Of a stretch of 64,000 nt of DNA, positions 26,499-35,795 are shown in pieces. Within the stretch, counting starts at the first letter, position 1. Each line of letters opens with the position of its first letter. The stretch spans positions 868,001-932,000 of the forward strand of contig CBDFFJ010000005.1 of the NCBI GenBank assembly GCA_965246765.1, written 5' to 3'. This DNA is from UBA1952 sp965246765 (GTDB lineage Bacteria > Bacteroidota > Bacteroidia > Chitinophagales > Chitinophagaceae). A program made the position numbers and the translations under genes. The notes under the pieces are model-generated. The model was not told the DNA's origin. It ran no database searches and worked only from the letters and a program-made list of their open reading frames with translations.

Positions 26499-26527
26499 AA
26501 AACCCCGGCTTCTATAGCCGGGGTTTT
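26499..26527 (-). terminator. Strong hairpin between rpsB and tsf
   Basis: A 12-bp perfect stem (AAAACCCCGGCT with AGCCGGGGTTTT) and 5-nt loop are followed by a T-run on the minus strand. It follows rpsB by 33 bp and would stop most transcription before tsf, which implies readthrough or a separate tsf promoter in 26353-26498; no consensus promoter is obvious there. Confidence 0.88.
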
Positions 26528-26559
26528 GCATTTCTATTCAATGTCTAAGGCAGATATTC

Positions 26560-27510
26560 TTACCTGCGGCCACCAGCACCGCCGCCGGCTGGGCGAGCGC
26601 CACCGGCACCGCCTGTTGGCGTACGTGTACGGCCACCAGCACCTGCACCAGCACCGCCTGTGCCGGTGCGGCTGCGGCCAACGCCAGAAGTAGCACCACG
26701 GCCACGACGCTCGCGACCTTCGCCGCCGGCTTCTTCGCCTTCGCCGCCTTGCATACGGGCCCCGTTGTCTTCGCCGGCTTCTTCAGCCTGTGCTTCGTCT
26801 TCGCCTTCCTTCTGCGTATTGCGCTCCTGGAGGCCTTCCATGATAGCTGCAGTAATGTAGTTCACGATGATGGCGATACTCTTGGTAGCGTCGTCGTTGG
26901 CAGGAATTGCGAAGTCAACCTTGGTAGGGTCGCTATTGGTATCTACCATCGCGAGGGTGGTGATGCCGAGGCGCTTTGCTTCTGCAAGGGCGATGTGCTC
27001 GTGAGAGATATCTACCATGAAAAGCGCAGCAGGCGTGCGGCCCATCTGGGAGATGCCGCCGAGCACCTTATCCATCTTATCGCGACTGCGGGTAAGGGTG
27101 AGGCGCTCCTTCTTGGTTACGGTATCCATCGTGCCATCCTGCAGCATTTTTTCAATGCTCTGCATCTTCTTTACGCTCTTGCGGATGGTCTGGAAGTTGG
27201 TGAGCATACCGCCTAACCAACGCTCGGTAACGAATGGCATATTCACCTTGGCAGCAGCTTCGGAAACGATTTCCTTGGCTTGCTTCTTCGTGGCTACGAA
27301 CATGATTTTCTTGCCGCTCTTCGCCATTTGCTTCATAGCGGCGGCCGCTTCCTGAAGGCCGTCAATGGTCTTGTTCAGATCTATGATGTGGATGCCATTC
27401 TTCTCAGCGAAGATGTAAGGCAGCATCTTTGGGTTCCATTTTTTCCGCAAGTGGCCAAAGTGAACACCAGCCTCAAGGAGTTGTTGGTGCAGGCTCTTAT
27501 TTTCTTCCAT
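26560..27510 (-). CDS. rpsB: 30S ribosomal protein S2 with long low-complexity tail
   Basis: S2 binds late to the 30S platform and recruits S1-type factors. The core (residues about 1-235) is standard: LLEAGVHFGHLRKKWNPKM, FVATKKQAKEIV, RWLGGMLTNFQTIRKSV, PAALFMVDISHEHIALAEAKRLGI and VDTNSDPTKVDFAIPANDDA. Unusually, a tail of about 75 residues follows: first acidic (EGEDEAQAEEAGEDNGA), then Arg/Gly/Ala/Thr/Pro-rich up to a GGAGGRR end. S2 is usually 230-260 aa. The tail resembles an RGG-type disordered region and could bind RNA. It sits between rpsI and tsf. Confidence 0.96.
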   Translation of the reverse strand: MEENKSLHQQLLEAGVHFGHLRKKWNPKMLPYIFAEKNGIHIIDLNKTIDGLQEAAAAMKQMAKSGKKIMFVATKKQAKEIVSEAAAKVNMPFVTERWLGGMLTNFQTIRKSVKKMQSIEKMLQDGTMDTVTKKERLTLTRSRDKMDKVLGGISQMGRTPAALFMVDISHEHIALAEAKRLGITTLAMVDTNSDPTKVDFAIPANDDATKSIAIIVNYITAAIMEGLQERNTQKEGEDEAQAEEAGEDNGARMQGGEGEEAGGEGRERRGRGATSGVGRSRTGTGGAGAGAGGRTRTPTGGAGGARPAGGGAGGRR

Positions 27511-27570
27511 AGTAGGAATATTTTCTTCTTTGTTTGAGATGTTTTGAACTCCCCTTTTAGGGAAAAGGGA

Positions 27571-27963
27571 TTAACGCTTGCTGAACTGGAATGAACGACG
27601 GGCCTTGGCCTTACCAAACTTCTTGCGCTCCACCATACGGCTGTCGCGGCGCAGGAGGCCTTCCTTCTTCAGGAGCGGGCGGTATTCGGCGTTTACTTCG
27701 CAAAGCGCGCGGGCAATTGCCATCTTGATAGCTTCTGCCTGGCCTTTAGGGCCGCCGCCCTGTACGTTTACCATTACATCCATGGTGCCTTCTACGCCTT
27801 CCAGCGTTTTGAATGGCAGCTCTACCTGATTTTGCAGGTACATGAGCGGGAAGTATTGCTTGTATTCTTTACCGTTTACAGTAATGTTACCGCTACCAGC
27901 GCTCATATAGATGCGGGCTACGGCTTCCTTACGGCGACCAACGGCGTTTAGTTGCTTTTCCAT
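27571..27963 (-). CDS. rpsI: 30S ribosomal protein S9
   Basis: The 130-aa S9 protein, whose C-terminal tail reaches the P-site tRNA. Visible family motifs are NAVGRRKEAVARIYM, GNITVNGK, VNVQGGGPKGQAEAIKMAIARAL and the basic end KKFGKAKARRSFQFSKR. It lies 41 bp downstream of rplM and 60 bp upstream of rpsB on the same strand, the usual order. Confidence 0.97.
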   Translation of the reverse strand: MEKQLNAVGRRKEAVARIYMSAGSGNITVNGKEYKQYFPLMYLQNQVELPFKTLEGVEGTMDVMVNVQGGGPKGQAEAIKMAIARALCEVNAEYRPLLKKEGLLRRDSRMVERKKFGKAKARRSFQFSKR

Positions 27964-28004
27964 TTTATAATGGGGATGTTGGGATTCGTTGAGATTTTGG
28001 GAGA

Positions 28005-28445
28005 TTACTTCATTTCCTTAGGCTGCTGCGCAGTATGCGGATGCTCGCCGCCTTCGTAAACGAAGAGTTTCTTATACATTGCGCGGCCGAGGCGATTCTT
28101 AGGAAGCATACCCTTTACAGCAACTTCCACAACCTTATTCGGGCGGCGTGCTACAAGGCTCTTGGCAGTCTCGGTACGCTGACCGCCGGGGTATCCGGTG
28201 TAAGTCATATACTCCTTATCGTCCATCTTGTTGCCGGTAAGGACGATCTTGCCGCTGTTGATGACGATGACATAATCGCCGCAGTCAAAATGGGGCGTGT
28301 AATAGGCTTTGTTCTTGCCGCGAAGTACATGCGCGATCTTGGAAGCCATGCGGCCAAGCGTCTGGTTGGTGGCATCTACCATATACCAGTCGCGCTTTAC
28401 GATCTTCTCGTTAGCCGATTGTGTTTTAAAGCTGAGGTGTCTCAT
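28005..28445 (-). CDS. rplM: 50S ribosomal protein L13
   Basis: The 146-aa early-assembly 50S protein L13, first gene of the rplM-rpsI-rpsB-tsf operon. Conserved parts are WYMVDATNQTLGRMASKIAHVLRG (first 20 diagnostic), YTPHFDCGDYVIVINSGKI, YTGYPGGQR and VKGMLPKNRLGRAMYKKLFVY. A consensus Bacteroidota promoter is found 55 bp upstream of the start. Confidence 0.97.
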   Translation of the reverse strand: MRHLSFKTQSANEKIVKRDWYMVDATNQTLGRMASKIAHVLRGKNKAYYTPHFDCGDYVIVINSGKIVLTGNKMDDKEYMTYTGYPGGQRTETAKSLVARRPNKVVEVAVKGMLPKNRLGRAMYKKLFVYEGGEHPHTAQQPKEMK

Positions 28446-28499
28446 GATGTTTGCTGAGTGTGCCGCCGCGATAGCGCAGCGGTTTTATAATTCGGAGCG

Positions 28500-28531
28500 C
28501 AAAGGTAATTGAAGCCATACTTTACAAACAA
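28500..28531 (-). promoter_or_regulatory. Promoter of the rplM ribosomal operon
   Basis: On the minus strand TACCTTTG matches the -7 consensus exactly, with TTGTTTG 17-21 nt upstream supplying the -33 element. It lies 55 bp before the rplM ATG. Confidence 0.8.
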
Positions 28532-28568
28532 GCTTTTCATTAGATTTTTTTCTGAAGGTCTAAAATGA

Positions 28569-28583
28569 CGCTGATTATCAGCG
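28569..28583. promoter_or_regulatory. Inverted repeat CGCTGA-TTA-TCAGCG
   Basis: Two perfect 6-bp arms with a 3-bp centre lie 38 bp upstream of the rplM -33 element and about 250 bp upstream of susC. It could be an operator for either gene; nothing in the sequence decides this. Confidence 0.4.
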
Positions 28584-28829
28584 CAATTTTAGCCCCGTTT
28601 GAAAAATGGCGCGAACATCAACCCGAATGTGCCGTGCCTGAAATCCGTTTTTGAACGCCTGAATCCGGCTGGAACAATAATTGTGTTAAGGCGAAAAGAA
28701 GAGAATGTTATAGGATAGTCAAAAAAATGTTTGGAAAATAACGAGCGGGTAATAAATTCACCCTGTATTTCACCCGATATGGTGATGGAATAAAAGATGG
28801 ACTAAGCCACATTAAATAAAACTACGTGT

Positions 28830-31800
28830 ATGAAAAGAATTTTGATGACACTGCTCGCCGTTCTGTTTGTGAGCGCCGGCGCTGCATGGGCTCAAACCGT
28901 CATCACAGGGCGTGTCCTGGATGAGCGGGGGCAGGGTTTGCCTGGCGCGGGCGTTAGCGTGAAAAGCGCGCCCACCGTAGGCACCGTCACAGATCTGGAC
29001 GGCAACTTTCAACTTAATGCACCAAATAATGCAACGCTCGTTATACAGGCGGTCGGCTACGCATCGCAGGAAATAGCGCCGGGAGGCAACACAACCGTGC
29101 GTATGGCAACGGCCGCCAAAGAGCTGAGCGGCGCTGTTGTTACGGCATTGGCTATCCGCCGTGAAAAGCGGGAACTCGGCTATTCCGCTACTACGGTGAC
29201 GTCTGATGAGCTGAACGCCGGAAATCAGGTAAGCGCGCTCTCCGCATTGCAGGGTAAAACCGCGGGGGTGAACATCACTTCAAGCACCGGCGGCCCGGGC
29301 GGCTCTACCCGCATAGTATTGCGTGGTGAGAAATCTATCGCGAATAATAATAACGCCTTGATTGTAGTAGATGGGATACCGCTTAGCAACAATAACCGTT
29401 TTGTAAGCAGAGATGGCAGTTTACTTAACAATACAGACTTCGGTAACCAGGCAAACGATATCAACCCGGACGACATTGAGTCTATTACCGTGCTTAAAGG
29501 CCCGGCAGCTGCGGCCCTTTATGGATCACAAGGTGCAAACGGCGCCGTGATGATTACTACCAAGTCGGGCCGTGGCCGGAAAGTAAACGGGAAGACTGAT
29601 ATTTCTTTTACTTCTTCCTACACGCTTTCCAGCGTGTTGAAATTTCCTGAAACACAGGATAAGTACGGACAGGGTAACGTTTATGAGGGCGTGGCTGATG
29701 ACCCTCGTGAAAACTTTAGCTGGGGATTGCCTTTAGACGGCAAGCTGCGGCCCTGGGGCCAGGAGATCAATGGCCAACGTCTTGTAAAGCCTTATTCTGC
29801 ACAGGATAACTTCGAGAAATTCTACAACACGGCAACTACTTGGGAAAATAACCTCGCCCTTGGCGGAAGCAGCGAAAAGTCCAGCTTTTACATCGCACTG
29901 AATACCTTAAACAATAAAGGCATCATCCCCAATAATTTCTATGATAAGTACAGCGTCCGCTTTAACGGTTCCACAGAGTTTTCAAACCATTTCTACGCGT
30001 CCGTAAATATCAACTACATCAATACTTATTCGCGTGTGCAGGCTCAGGGTCAGGCTACAGGATCGGCTCAGGATGCCCTATTACAAACCCCGCGCGACAT
30101 TCCTCTGTGGGAAGCAAGAGATCTTACTAATCCTTTTTACGGGTACGGGTTTACGGATGCAACGGGCGTTTCACGCTATGGTTACTTTAATAATTTCGCC
30201 CTCAACCCATACTACGTTGCTGATAAGTTTGATAACCGCAACCGTACGGATCGTGTGCTGGGCAATGTGGTCGTGGGCTTTAAGGCAGGCAACTGGAATG
30301 TTTATAACCGCTTTGGCGGCGACATAGTCTCCGATCGCTATTCAGCGAAAACACCGAAATATAACTTCATTCCTTACGCTTCTGTATATAATGCCGGACT
30401 TACCTACATAAACGGGTATCCACGCCCTTCTCCCGGGCTTGGCGGTTATACGGAGCAAACCAGCAATACAATCGTCCTGTATAACGACCTTATCGCTCAG
30501 TACACAAAGCAGCTGAACACTGATATCGGTTTTAACGGGCTGATAGGCGGTAACCTGCAATCGTCGCGGACAAATACGCTGTTTGCCGATATAGACCCCG
30601 GTTCAAACGGTTTGGTCGTGCCTGATTTTTACAGCTTTACGAATGCAACCGGGCCCGTCACAGTAATCAATACAGTTGAACCCCTATTTACAACTATCGG
30701 CCTTTATGGCAGTGCCCGTATAGACTGGCACCGGCAGGTATTTCTGGAGCTTACCGGGCGCAATGACTGGACATCAACCCTCACTCCTAATAACCGCAGC
30801 TACTTTTATCCGAGTGTAAACCTTTCATGGGTATTTACAGATCTGCTTAAGAATACTGCCTTTGTTCAAAATGTGCTGACTTTCGGTAAGATTCGCGGAG
30901 GCTATGCTTCTGTAGGTAACGGCGCACGGGCCTTCCAGAATAATAATACAGCTTTCGGGCGGGCAACCGTAGCCACGGGCTTTGGAACTCTTATATTCCC
31001 ATTTAACGGAGTCCCAGGCTATACGTATCAGAATACGATAGGCAATCCTGATTTGCGACCCGAGCGTACCAATTCGTATGAGGTGGGCGCTGAGCTTGCA
31101 TTCTTTAAGGATAGAATCTCATTAGACGCATCGTATTATACCAGTAAAAGTATAGATCTCATCACTACAACGCCCGTTGCGCCGAGCTCCGGCTATCAGG
31201 CCCAGGTTGTCAATATCGGGGAAGTCATCAACAAGGGGGTGGAGCTAAGCCTGCGATTTACACCGGTGAAGATGACTAACGGCCTGCGCTGGGACATTTA
31301 CGGGACGTTCACTAAAAACGTGAGTGAGGTAACACGACTCAACAATGGTACTTCTAGAGTGCTTCTTGGCGGCGCTTCCGGCGTTGCGGCCTACGCAGCG
31401 CTGGGCAAGCCGTATGGCGCATTTTATGCCACAGACGTGGCAACTGATGCTCAGGGCCATGTGATCGTTGACAGTGCGAGCGGTACGCCAAACATTGCCA
31501 CCAATATCGTTTATAAAGGCTCCTACCAGCCGGATTATGTGGCTTCGTTAGGAACAACACTTACTTACCACGGCCTTAGCTTCAACATCCTTTTTGATAC
31601 AAAACAAGGCGGCGTATTCTACAGCAGCACCAAAGACGTAATGGGCTTCGTAGGCACGTCTAAGGAAACAGAAAATCGCGATCCATATGTTTACCCGAAT
31701 TCTGTTTATCAGAATGCGCAGGGCAACTATGTAACCAATACGACAAAGTTCTCCGTCTATAACTGGTATGCGAACAGCATTATTCCGGACGGCCAGAACA

Positions 31801-32057
31801 TTGTTGACGCCAGCTATATCAAGCTTCGTGAAGTAAGCCTTTCGTACGCCATTCCAAAAAGCCTGCTGAAACGTACGCCCTTCGGCAATCTGTCCCTCTC
31901 AGTATTTGGCAACAATCTGTTTATATGGACGCCAAGCGCGAATAAATACGTTGATCCTGAAGTCAACACAGCCGGTTCATCGAACGTTCAAGGCTTTGAC
32001 TTCCGCGCAAATCCTTCTTTACGGAATTATGGCGCCAGCCTCCGTCTGACGTTCTAA
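28830..32057 (+). CDS. SusC/RagA family TonB-linked outer-membrane transporter
   Basis: A 1075-aa outer-membrane transporter that, with its SusD partner, imports glycans or peptides using TonB energy. The order is: signal peptide (1-21), a carboxypeptidase-regulatory-like beta-sandwich (about 23-100, ITGRVLDERGQGLPGAGVSVK), the TonB plug (about 110-235) with NALIVVDGIPLSNN and the SusC signature DDIESITVLKGPAAAALYG followed by GANGAVMITTKSG, then a 22-strand barrel ending NYGASLRLTF with an aromatic C-terminus. No TonB-box extension of the FecA signalling type is seen. SusD follows after 27 bp. No glycoside hydrolase or peptidase is linked, so the substrate cannot be deduced. Confidence 0.96.
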   Translation: MKRILMTLLAVLFVSAGAAWAQTVITGRVLDERGQGLPGAGVSVKSAPTVGTVTDLDGNFQLNAPNNATLVIQAVGYASQEIAPGGNTTVRMATAAKELSGAVVTALAIRREKRELGYSATTVTSDELNAGNQVSALSALQGKTAGVNITSSTGGPGGSTRIVLRGEKSIANNNNALIVVDGIPLSNNNRFVSRDGSLLNNTDFGNQANDINPDDIESITVLKGPAAAALYGSQGANGAVMITTKSGRGRKVNGKTDISFTSSYTLSSVLKFPETQDKYGQGNVYEGVADDPRENFSWGLPLDGKLRPWGQEINGQRLVKPYSAQDNFEKFYNTATTWENNLALGGSSEKSSFYIALNTLNNKGIIPNNFYDKYSVRFNGSTEFSNHFYASVNINYINTYSRVQAQGQATGSAQDALLQTPRDIPLWEARDLTNPFYGYGFTDATGVSRYGYFNNFALNPYYVADKFDNRNRTDRVLGNVVVGFKAGNWNVYNRFGGDIVSDRYSAKTPKYNFIPYASVYNAGLTYINGYPRPSPGLGGYTEQTSNTIVLYNDLIAQYTKQLNTDIGFNGLIGGNLQSSRTNTLFADIDPGSNGLVVPDFYSFTNATGPVTVINTVEPLFTTIGLYGSARIDWHRQVFLELTGRNDWTSTLTPNNRSYFYPSVNLSWVFTDLLKNTAFVQNVLTFGKIRGGYASVGNGARAFQNNNTAFGRATVATGFGTLIFPFNGVPGYTYQNTIGNPDLRPERTNSYEVGAELAFFKDRISLDASYYTSKSIDLITTTPVAPSSGYQAQVVNIGEVINKGVELSLRFTPVKMTNGLRWDIYGTFTKNVSEVTRLNNGTSRVLLGGASGVAAYAALGKPYGAFYATDVATDAQGHVIVDSASGTPNIATNIVYKGSYQPDYVASLGTTLTYHGLSFNILFDTKQGGVFYSSTKDVMGFVGTSKETENRDPYVYPNSVYQNAQGNYVTNTTKFSVYNWYANSIIPDGQNIVDASYIKLREVSLSYAIPKSLLKRTPFGNLSLSVFGNNLFIWTPSANKYVDPEVNTAGSSNVQGFDFRANPSLRNYGASLRLTF

Positions 32058-32084
32058 CTTTAAGCAAAACAACAGAATAACCTC

Positions 32085-33587
32085 ATGTATAAGAAATATA
32101 AAGGAGTAGCAGTTGCGATGCTTGCAGCCCTCGTAATCACGAGCACCTCCTGCCGGAAGTATCTGGACGTAAATACGAACCCCAACGTCGCTTTTAACTC
32201 CGAACCGCGCCTGCTGCTGCCATCAGCCGAACTGGCGATAGGCTCGGCGGTAGGTGTGGACATGGACATCAACGGCTCTATATGGGTGCAGCACTGGACA
32301 CAGAGCACATCTGCAGGCCAATACAAATATCTGGAGCAATATCAGCCTACTGCTAACAAATATGACCGTGTGTGGGGTTTGTTCTACTCGCAGGCCCTGC
32401 CAGATCTGCAGCGGATGGACAGCCTTGCCAAACAAGCTAACCTATCGCAATACCGCGCCATCGGAAAGCTCCTGACTGCCTACTCTTATCAGGCAATTAC
32501 CGATGCATGGGGGGACGTGCCATTCTCGCAGGCGCTTCAAGGCCAGCCGGAGCAAGGCAATATCACTTCTCCAAAGTCGGACCGGCAGACAGACATTTAT
32601 GATGGTCTGATCAAAATGGTGGACGATGGTCTGGCGCTCATCAATGGCGCAGACGTAAACCACCCAACTACAGATGACGTAATCTATGGAGGCGACATGG
32701 CTAAATGGCGCAATTTCGGGTACACACTGCGACTAAAGCTTTTCATGCGGCTTTCGGAAGTAAATCCGGCTAAGGCGCAGGCTGGCGTAGCGTCCACATT
32801 TGCGGCAGCTACTGCATCGGGCGGCGGTTTCCTCACCACGGGACAGGACGCACAGATCAATTACTATACCACAGCCGGCAACCAGAACCCTTTGTACCTA
32901 GAAACAAAGTTTCTTGGCCAGAACATGGTAGCGTCTTCTACAAGCATTGACTCCCTGAAGAGCAATAATGACCCGAGAATCTCTAAATTTTACTCTTTGG
33001 GTACCGGCACTACTACCTACAATGGCCAACGTCAGGGTATTACCGTTTTGCCGGCAGCCACCGCCGCCGCAGTATCCATTCCAAATCCGCTGACCGGTGG
33101 CGTAACGGTCGCCGGCGGCGCGACTGCTCCGGTTAAGCTCATTACAGTTTATGAAAGCAAGTTCCTTCAGGCAGAAGCGGTAGCACGTGGCTGGGCAGCT
33201 GGTTCCGGTTCTGACTCGGTGCTGTTTGCACAAGGTGTTTTAGCCAACTTCACTGCTTACGGAGTATCAACTACGGATACGGTTGCCCGTAACTATTTGT
33301 CAGGCTCCTACTGGGGCCGCTACCCGGCAAGTGGATCCGCTGCGCAAAAAGTCCGCCATATCATTACGCAAAAATGGTTCTCCATGAATGGCAATCAGGG
33401 TTTTGAGGCCTGGACAGAGTGGCGCCGTACCGGATATCCGAACTTCCTCGTTCTTTCTGCTTCACCTTCACGCCAGGTGAATCAATTTCCCACCATCTTT
33501 CTTTATCCGGATGTAGAAGTGTCGCGGAACGCAAACTTTCCGGGCCAGCACGTAGTAACAGACAGGGTGTATTGGGACGTCAACTAA
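32085..33587 (+). CDS. SusD/RagB-like outer-membrane lipoprotein (SusD-like_2 type)
   Basis: A 500-aa surface lipoprotein that covers the SusC transporter and captures substrate. The signal peptide ends at a lipobox (ITSTSC, Cys23), and the mature start CRKYLDVNTNPN is typical of the SusD-like_2 branch. Helical TPR-like segments (KLLTAYSYQAITDAWGDVPF, KWRNFGYTLRLKLFMRLSEV) and the C-terminal GFEAWTEWRRTGYP motif follow. It is the second gene of the susCD unit, followed 19 bp later by another lipoprotein gene. Confidence 0.94.
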   Translation: MYKKYKGVAVAMLAALVITSTSCRKYLDVNTNPNVAFNSEPRLLLPSAELAIGSAVGVDMDINGSIWVQHWTQSTSAGQYKYLEQYQPTANKYDRVWGLFYSQALPDLQRMDSLAKQANLSQYRAIGKLLTAYSYQAITDAWGDVPFSQALQGQPEQGNITSPKSDRQTDIYDGLIKMVDDGLALINGADVNHPTTDDVIYGGDMAKWRNFGYTLRLKLFMRLSEVNPAKAQAGVASTFAAATASGGGFLTTGQDAQINYYTTAGNQNPLYLETKFLGQNMVASSTSIDSLKSNNDPRISKFYSLGTGTTTYNGQRQGITVLPAATAAAVSIPNPLTGGVTVAGGATAPVKLITVYESKFLQAEAVARGWAAGSGSDSVLFAQGVLANFTAYGVSTTDTVARNYLSGSYWGRYPASGSAAQKVRHIITQKWFSMNGNQGFEAWTEWRRTGYPNFLVLSASPSRQVNQFPTIFLYPDVEVSRNANFPGQHVVTDRVYWDVN

Positions 33588-33606
33588 ACAGTAAAAGCAT
33601 ATCAAT

Positions 33607-34254
33607 ATGAAGAAAGCAATCATAGCCCTTGCAGCTTGCGCTCTGCTGACGCAAAGCTGTAATAAAGATTACGAGAAGGTATCGCAGGTACAAAAAGTGT
33701 CTTACCCGACCATTACCTTCAGCGGGCAGCCTTACTATAGCATCAACACCGGAGGCGACGTGCCTGCGATTGTAGCATCTGCTTACGATTCTACGCTTAA
33801 GGAATCAGATTCGGTGAGCATTGTTGGTACGGAAGCTATCGACAATACAACTCCGGGCCTATACATCATCAGCGCAAAGGCAACTAATAAGTACGGTTTT
33901 TACACCAACTCCAATGTGTACATAGCCGTAACAGATGTGTCGTCAAATGTGCATTTGGAAGGTGTATATGAAAGAGTAGGCGTTCCCGGCTCTACAACCA
34001 ATGTAGAGCGACTTGCACGCGGTTTATATCGTTCAGACAATTTGTTTGGCGGCACCACGGCACTTGCAAGCCTACTGTTTGTGCATGTGAATGACACCAC
34101 CATCATTGTTCCTGCTCAGGAAACTGAATTGGGAACACTTACCACAGCTGATAATAAACTTAAGCTGGCAGTTGGCGACACAACATTCTCGTATTCTATT
34201 CAAGGCGGCAATCTGACAACTAACAAGGCCATCAGAAGCTTTAAGAAAAAATAG
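33607..34254 (+). CDS. Small lipoprotein of the susCD operon (DUF5012-like)
   Basis: A 215-aa predicted lipoprotein with signal peptide and lipobox (LLTQSC, Cys18). Residues about 30-110 look like an Ig-like bacterial domain (ITFSGQPYYSINTGGDVPAIVASAYDS, ending GLYIISAKATNKYGF), as in DUF5011/5012 surface proteins. The C-terminal half is a beta-rich domain without a family match that I recognise. The position directly after SusD suggests an accessory surface glycan- or peptide-binding protein of the same uptake system; this is inferred from position. Confidence 0.75.
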   Translation: MKKAIIALAACALLTQSCNKDYEKVSQVQKVSYPTITFSGQPYYSINTGGDVPAIVASAYDSTLKESDSVSIVGTEAIDNTTPGLYIISAKATNKYGFYTNSNVYIAVTDVSSNVHLEGVYERVGVPGSTTNVERLARGLYRSDNLFGGTTALASLLFVHVNDTTIIVPAQETELGTLTTADNKLKLAVGDTTFSYSIQGGNLTTNKAIRSFKKK

Positions 34255-34319
34255 AATATCTATTTCCGGGCAGCTAAGGCCGCAATGAACTCCTCCCACA
34301 CATCAACAAAGCGAACATC

Positions 34320-35747
34320 ATGATGAAAAAAGCCATACTGATAAGCCTGGTCGTGCTGGCCTCTATACCTGCGGCATTCGCCCAATCCGGCAGTGACAGG
34401 AAGATGCATGGCCTCGGCCTTCACTTCGGCGCATACGATTTTTACGGGCCTCAGAAAAACCGCTATTTTTTGTCCGATAAATATCGCTTCAATTATAACG
34501 ACGATAAAGGGCAGTACGATACCACAAAGTATTCCGGTCTTTACTGGCGCCCCATGGTAAAGCTCTCTTACTGGTTTGTCGCCACACGCAACTTCGACGT
34601 GATGACCAGCCTCTCGCTTGCCAACCTGGAGTATCCGACATCAAATAACGACACAGCCTTCGTCAGGAAATACAAATACAATGAATCCGGTACTCGCCGG
34701 GAGCGTTTCCTGGGCGAAGTGGATCTGCGCTTCAACTATAACATTCTTCCCCGGGAAAGCTGGGTCGTTTCGCCATATGTGTTTGCCGGTGTCACTGCTT
34801 CTTACCACGATATCTTCTTCGGCGCGGACATTCCCTTGGGGGCAGGCCTTAATATCAACCTGGATAAAGCCCACGCGCTTTCCCTGAATCTGGAATCAGG
34901 GTATAAGATTGCAGCTACAAGCCATGATATCAATCACCTGCAGCATTCCGTTGGTATCGTCTATTGGTTCAAACCCGGCTACCACGCGCCAAAAGCCGAA
35001 ACAAAGGAAGAAGTAGCCGCCGCAATAAAGGCCCAGCCCCGTGATCGCGACAATGACGGCATTGAAGATGAGCAGGATCAATGTCCGGACATTCCGGGAA
35101 TGGCGCAATTCAACGGCTGCCCTGATAGCGATGGTGACGGCATCGGCGATAAGGATGATGCCTGCCCGCTGGTAGCCGGCCTTGCACAATTCAGTGGATG
35201 CCCGGATACCGACGGCGATGGCATCCCGGACAATAAGGATAAATGCCCTTACGTAGCAGGTACCGCAGACCGCGAAGGCTGTCCGGTGCCGGATAAGGAC
35301 GCAGACGGGTTTACAGATGATGTTGACCGCTGCCCGGACGTATTCTCTAAGACCAATGGCGGCTGCCCGGAAATCCGCAAGGAAATCATTACGCAAGTGG
35401 AGAAAGCTGCAAAGGCAATCTTCTTTGAAACCGGAAAGGCTACCATCAAGCCAATTTCCTTCAAGTCGCTCGATGCAGTCGTAAGCATCCTTAAGTCCGA
35501 CAACAGCCTGTTTGCCGATATTGAAGGCCACACGGACAACGTTGTGCCAAAGACTTACACCAATATGGAACTGAGCCAGAAGCGCGCTGAAGCTGTTCGT
35601 GACTACTTCACCAGCAAAGGTGTAGGTGCTGACCGCCTCACCGCCCAAGGCTTTGGTGATACACAACCGGTAGCCGACAACGGTACCGCCGCTGGAAAGG
35701 CGCAAAACCGCCGCACAGTTATAAAGCTGCGCAACTATCAGAAGTAA
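34320..35747 (+). CDS. OmpA family protein with thrombospondin type 3 repeats
   Basis: A 475-aa outer-membrane protein. It has a signal peptide (cleaved after about residue 22, SIPAAFA), an eight-stranded-barrel-like N-terminal region (about 25-230), four calcium-binding TSP3-type repeats (about 240-345, with DNDGIEDEQDQCP, DSDGDGIGDKDDACP, DTDGDGIPDNKDKCP and DADGFTDDVDRCP), and a C-terminal OmpA domain (about 365-470) with EGHTDNV and LSQKRAEAVRDYF, which binds peptidoglycan. It lies 65 bp after the lipoprotein gene and ends at a strong terminator, so it may be co-transcribed with susCD or be independent. Confidence 0.94.
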   Translation: MMKKAILISLVVLASIPAAFAQSGSDRKMHGLGLHFGAYDFYGPQKNRYFLSDKYRFNYNDDKGQYDTTKYSGLYWRPMVKLSYWFVATRNFDVMTSLSLANLEYPTSNNDTAFVRKYKYNESGTRRERFLGEVDLRFNYNILPRESWVVSPYVFAGVTASYHDIFFGADIPLGAGLNINLDKAHALSLNLESGYKIAATSHDINHLQHSVGIVYWFKPGYHAPKAETKEEVAAAIKAQPRDRDNDGIEDEQDQCPDIPGMAQFNGCPDSDGDGIGDKDDACPLVAGLAQFSGCPDTDGDGIPDNKDKCPYVAGTADREGCPVPDKDADGFTDDVDRCPDVFSKTNGGCPEIRKEIITQVEKAAKAIFFETGKATIKPISFKSLDAVVSILKSDNSLFADIEGHTDNVVPKTYTNMELSQKRAEAVRDYFTSKGVGADRLTAQGFGDTQPVADNGTAAGKAQNRRTVIKLRNYQK

Positions 35748-35769
35748 GGTTAAACGATTATAGAAGTAG

Positions 35770-35795
35770 AAGGCCGGCCAATAGGCCGGCTTTTT
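35770..35795 (+). terminator. Terminator of the OmpA-like gene
   Basis: A 7-bp GC-only stem (GCCGGCC with GGCCGGC, AATA loop), extended by A-T pairs, is followed by five T residues. The stop codon of the convergent glycosyltransferase gene lies inside the T-run. Confidence 0.85.

Larger units (their letters stand above)
28446..28829. other. Divergent intergenic region between rplM and susC
   Basis: This 384-bp gene-free region holds the rplM promoter (28500-28531) and a 15-bp inverted repeat (28569-28583). The remaining 240 bp before susC are AT-richer than the coding regions. No exact TAnnTTTG box for susC was found, which may mean control by an ECF sigma factor or activator. Confidence 0.6.

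Noticed and set aside
34896..35705. 269-codon minus-strand frame opposite the OmpA/TSP3 gene
   Set aside because: The hydrophobic repeats are the antisense reading of the Asp/Gly-rich TSP3 repeats.
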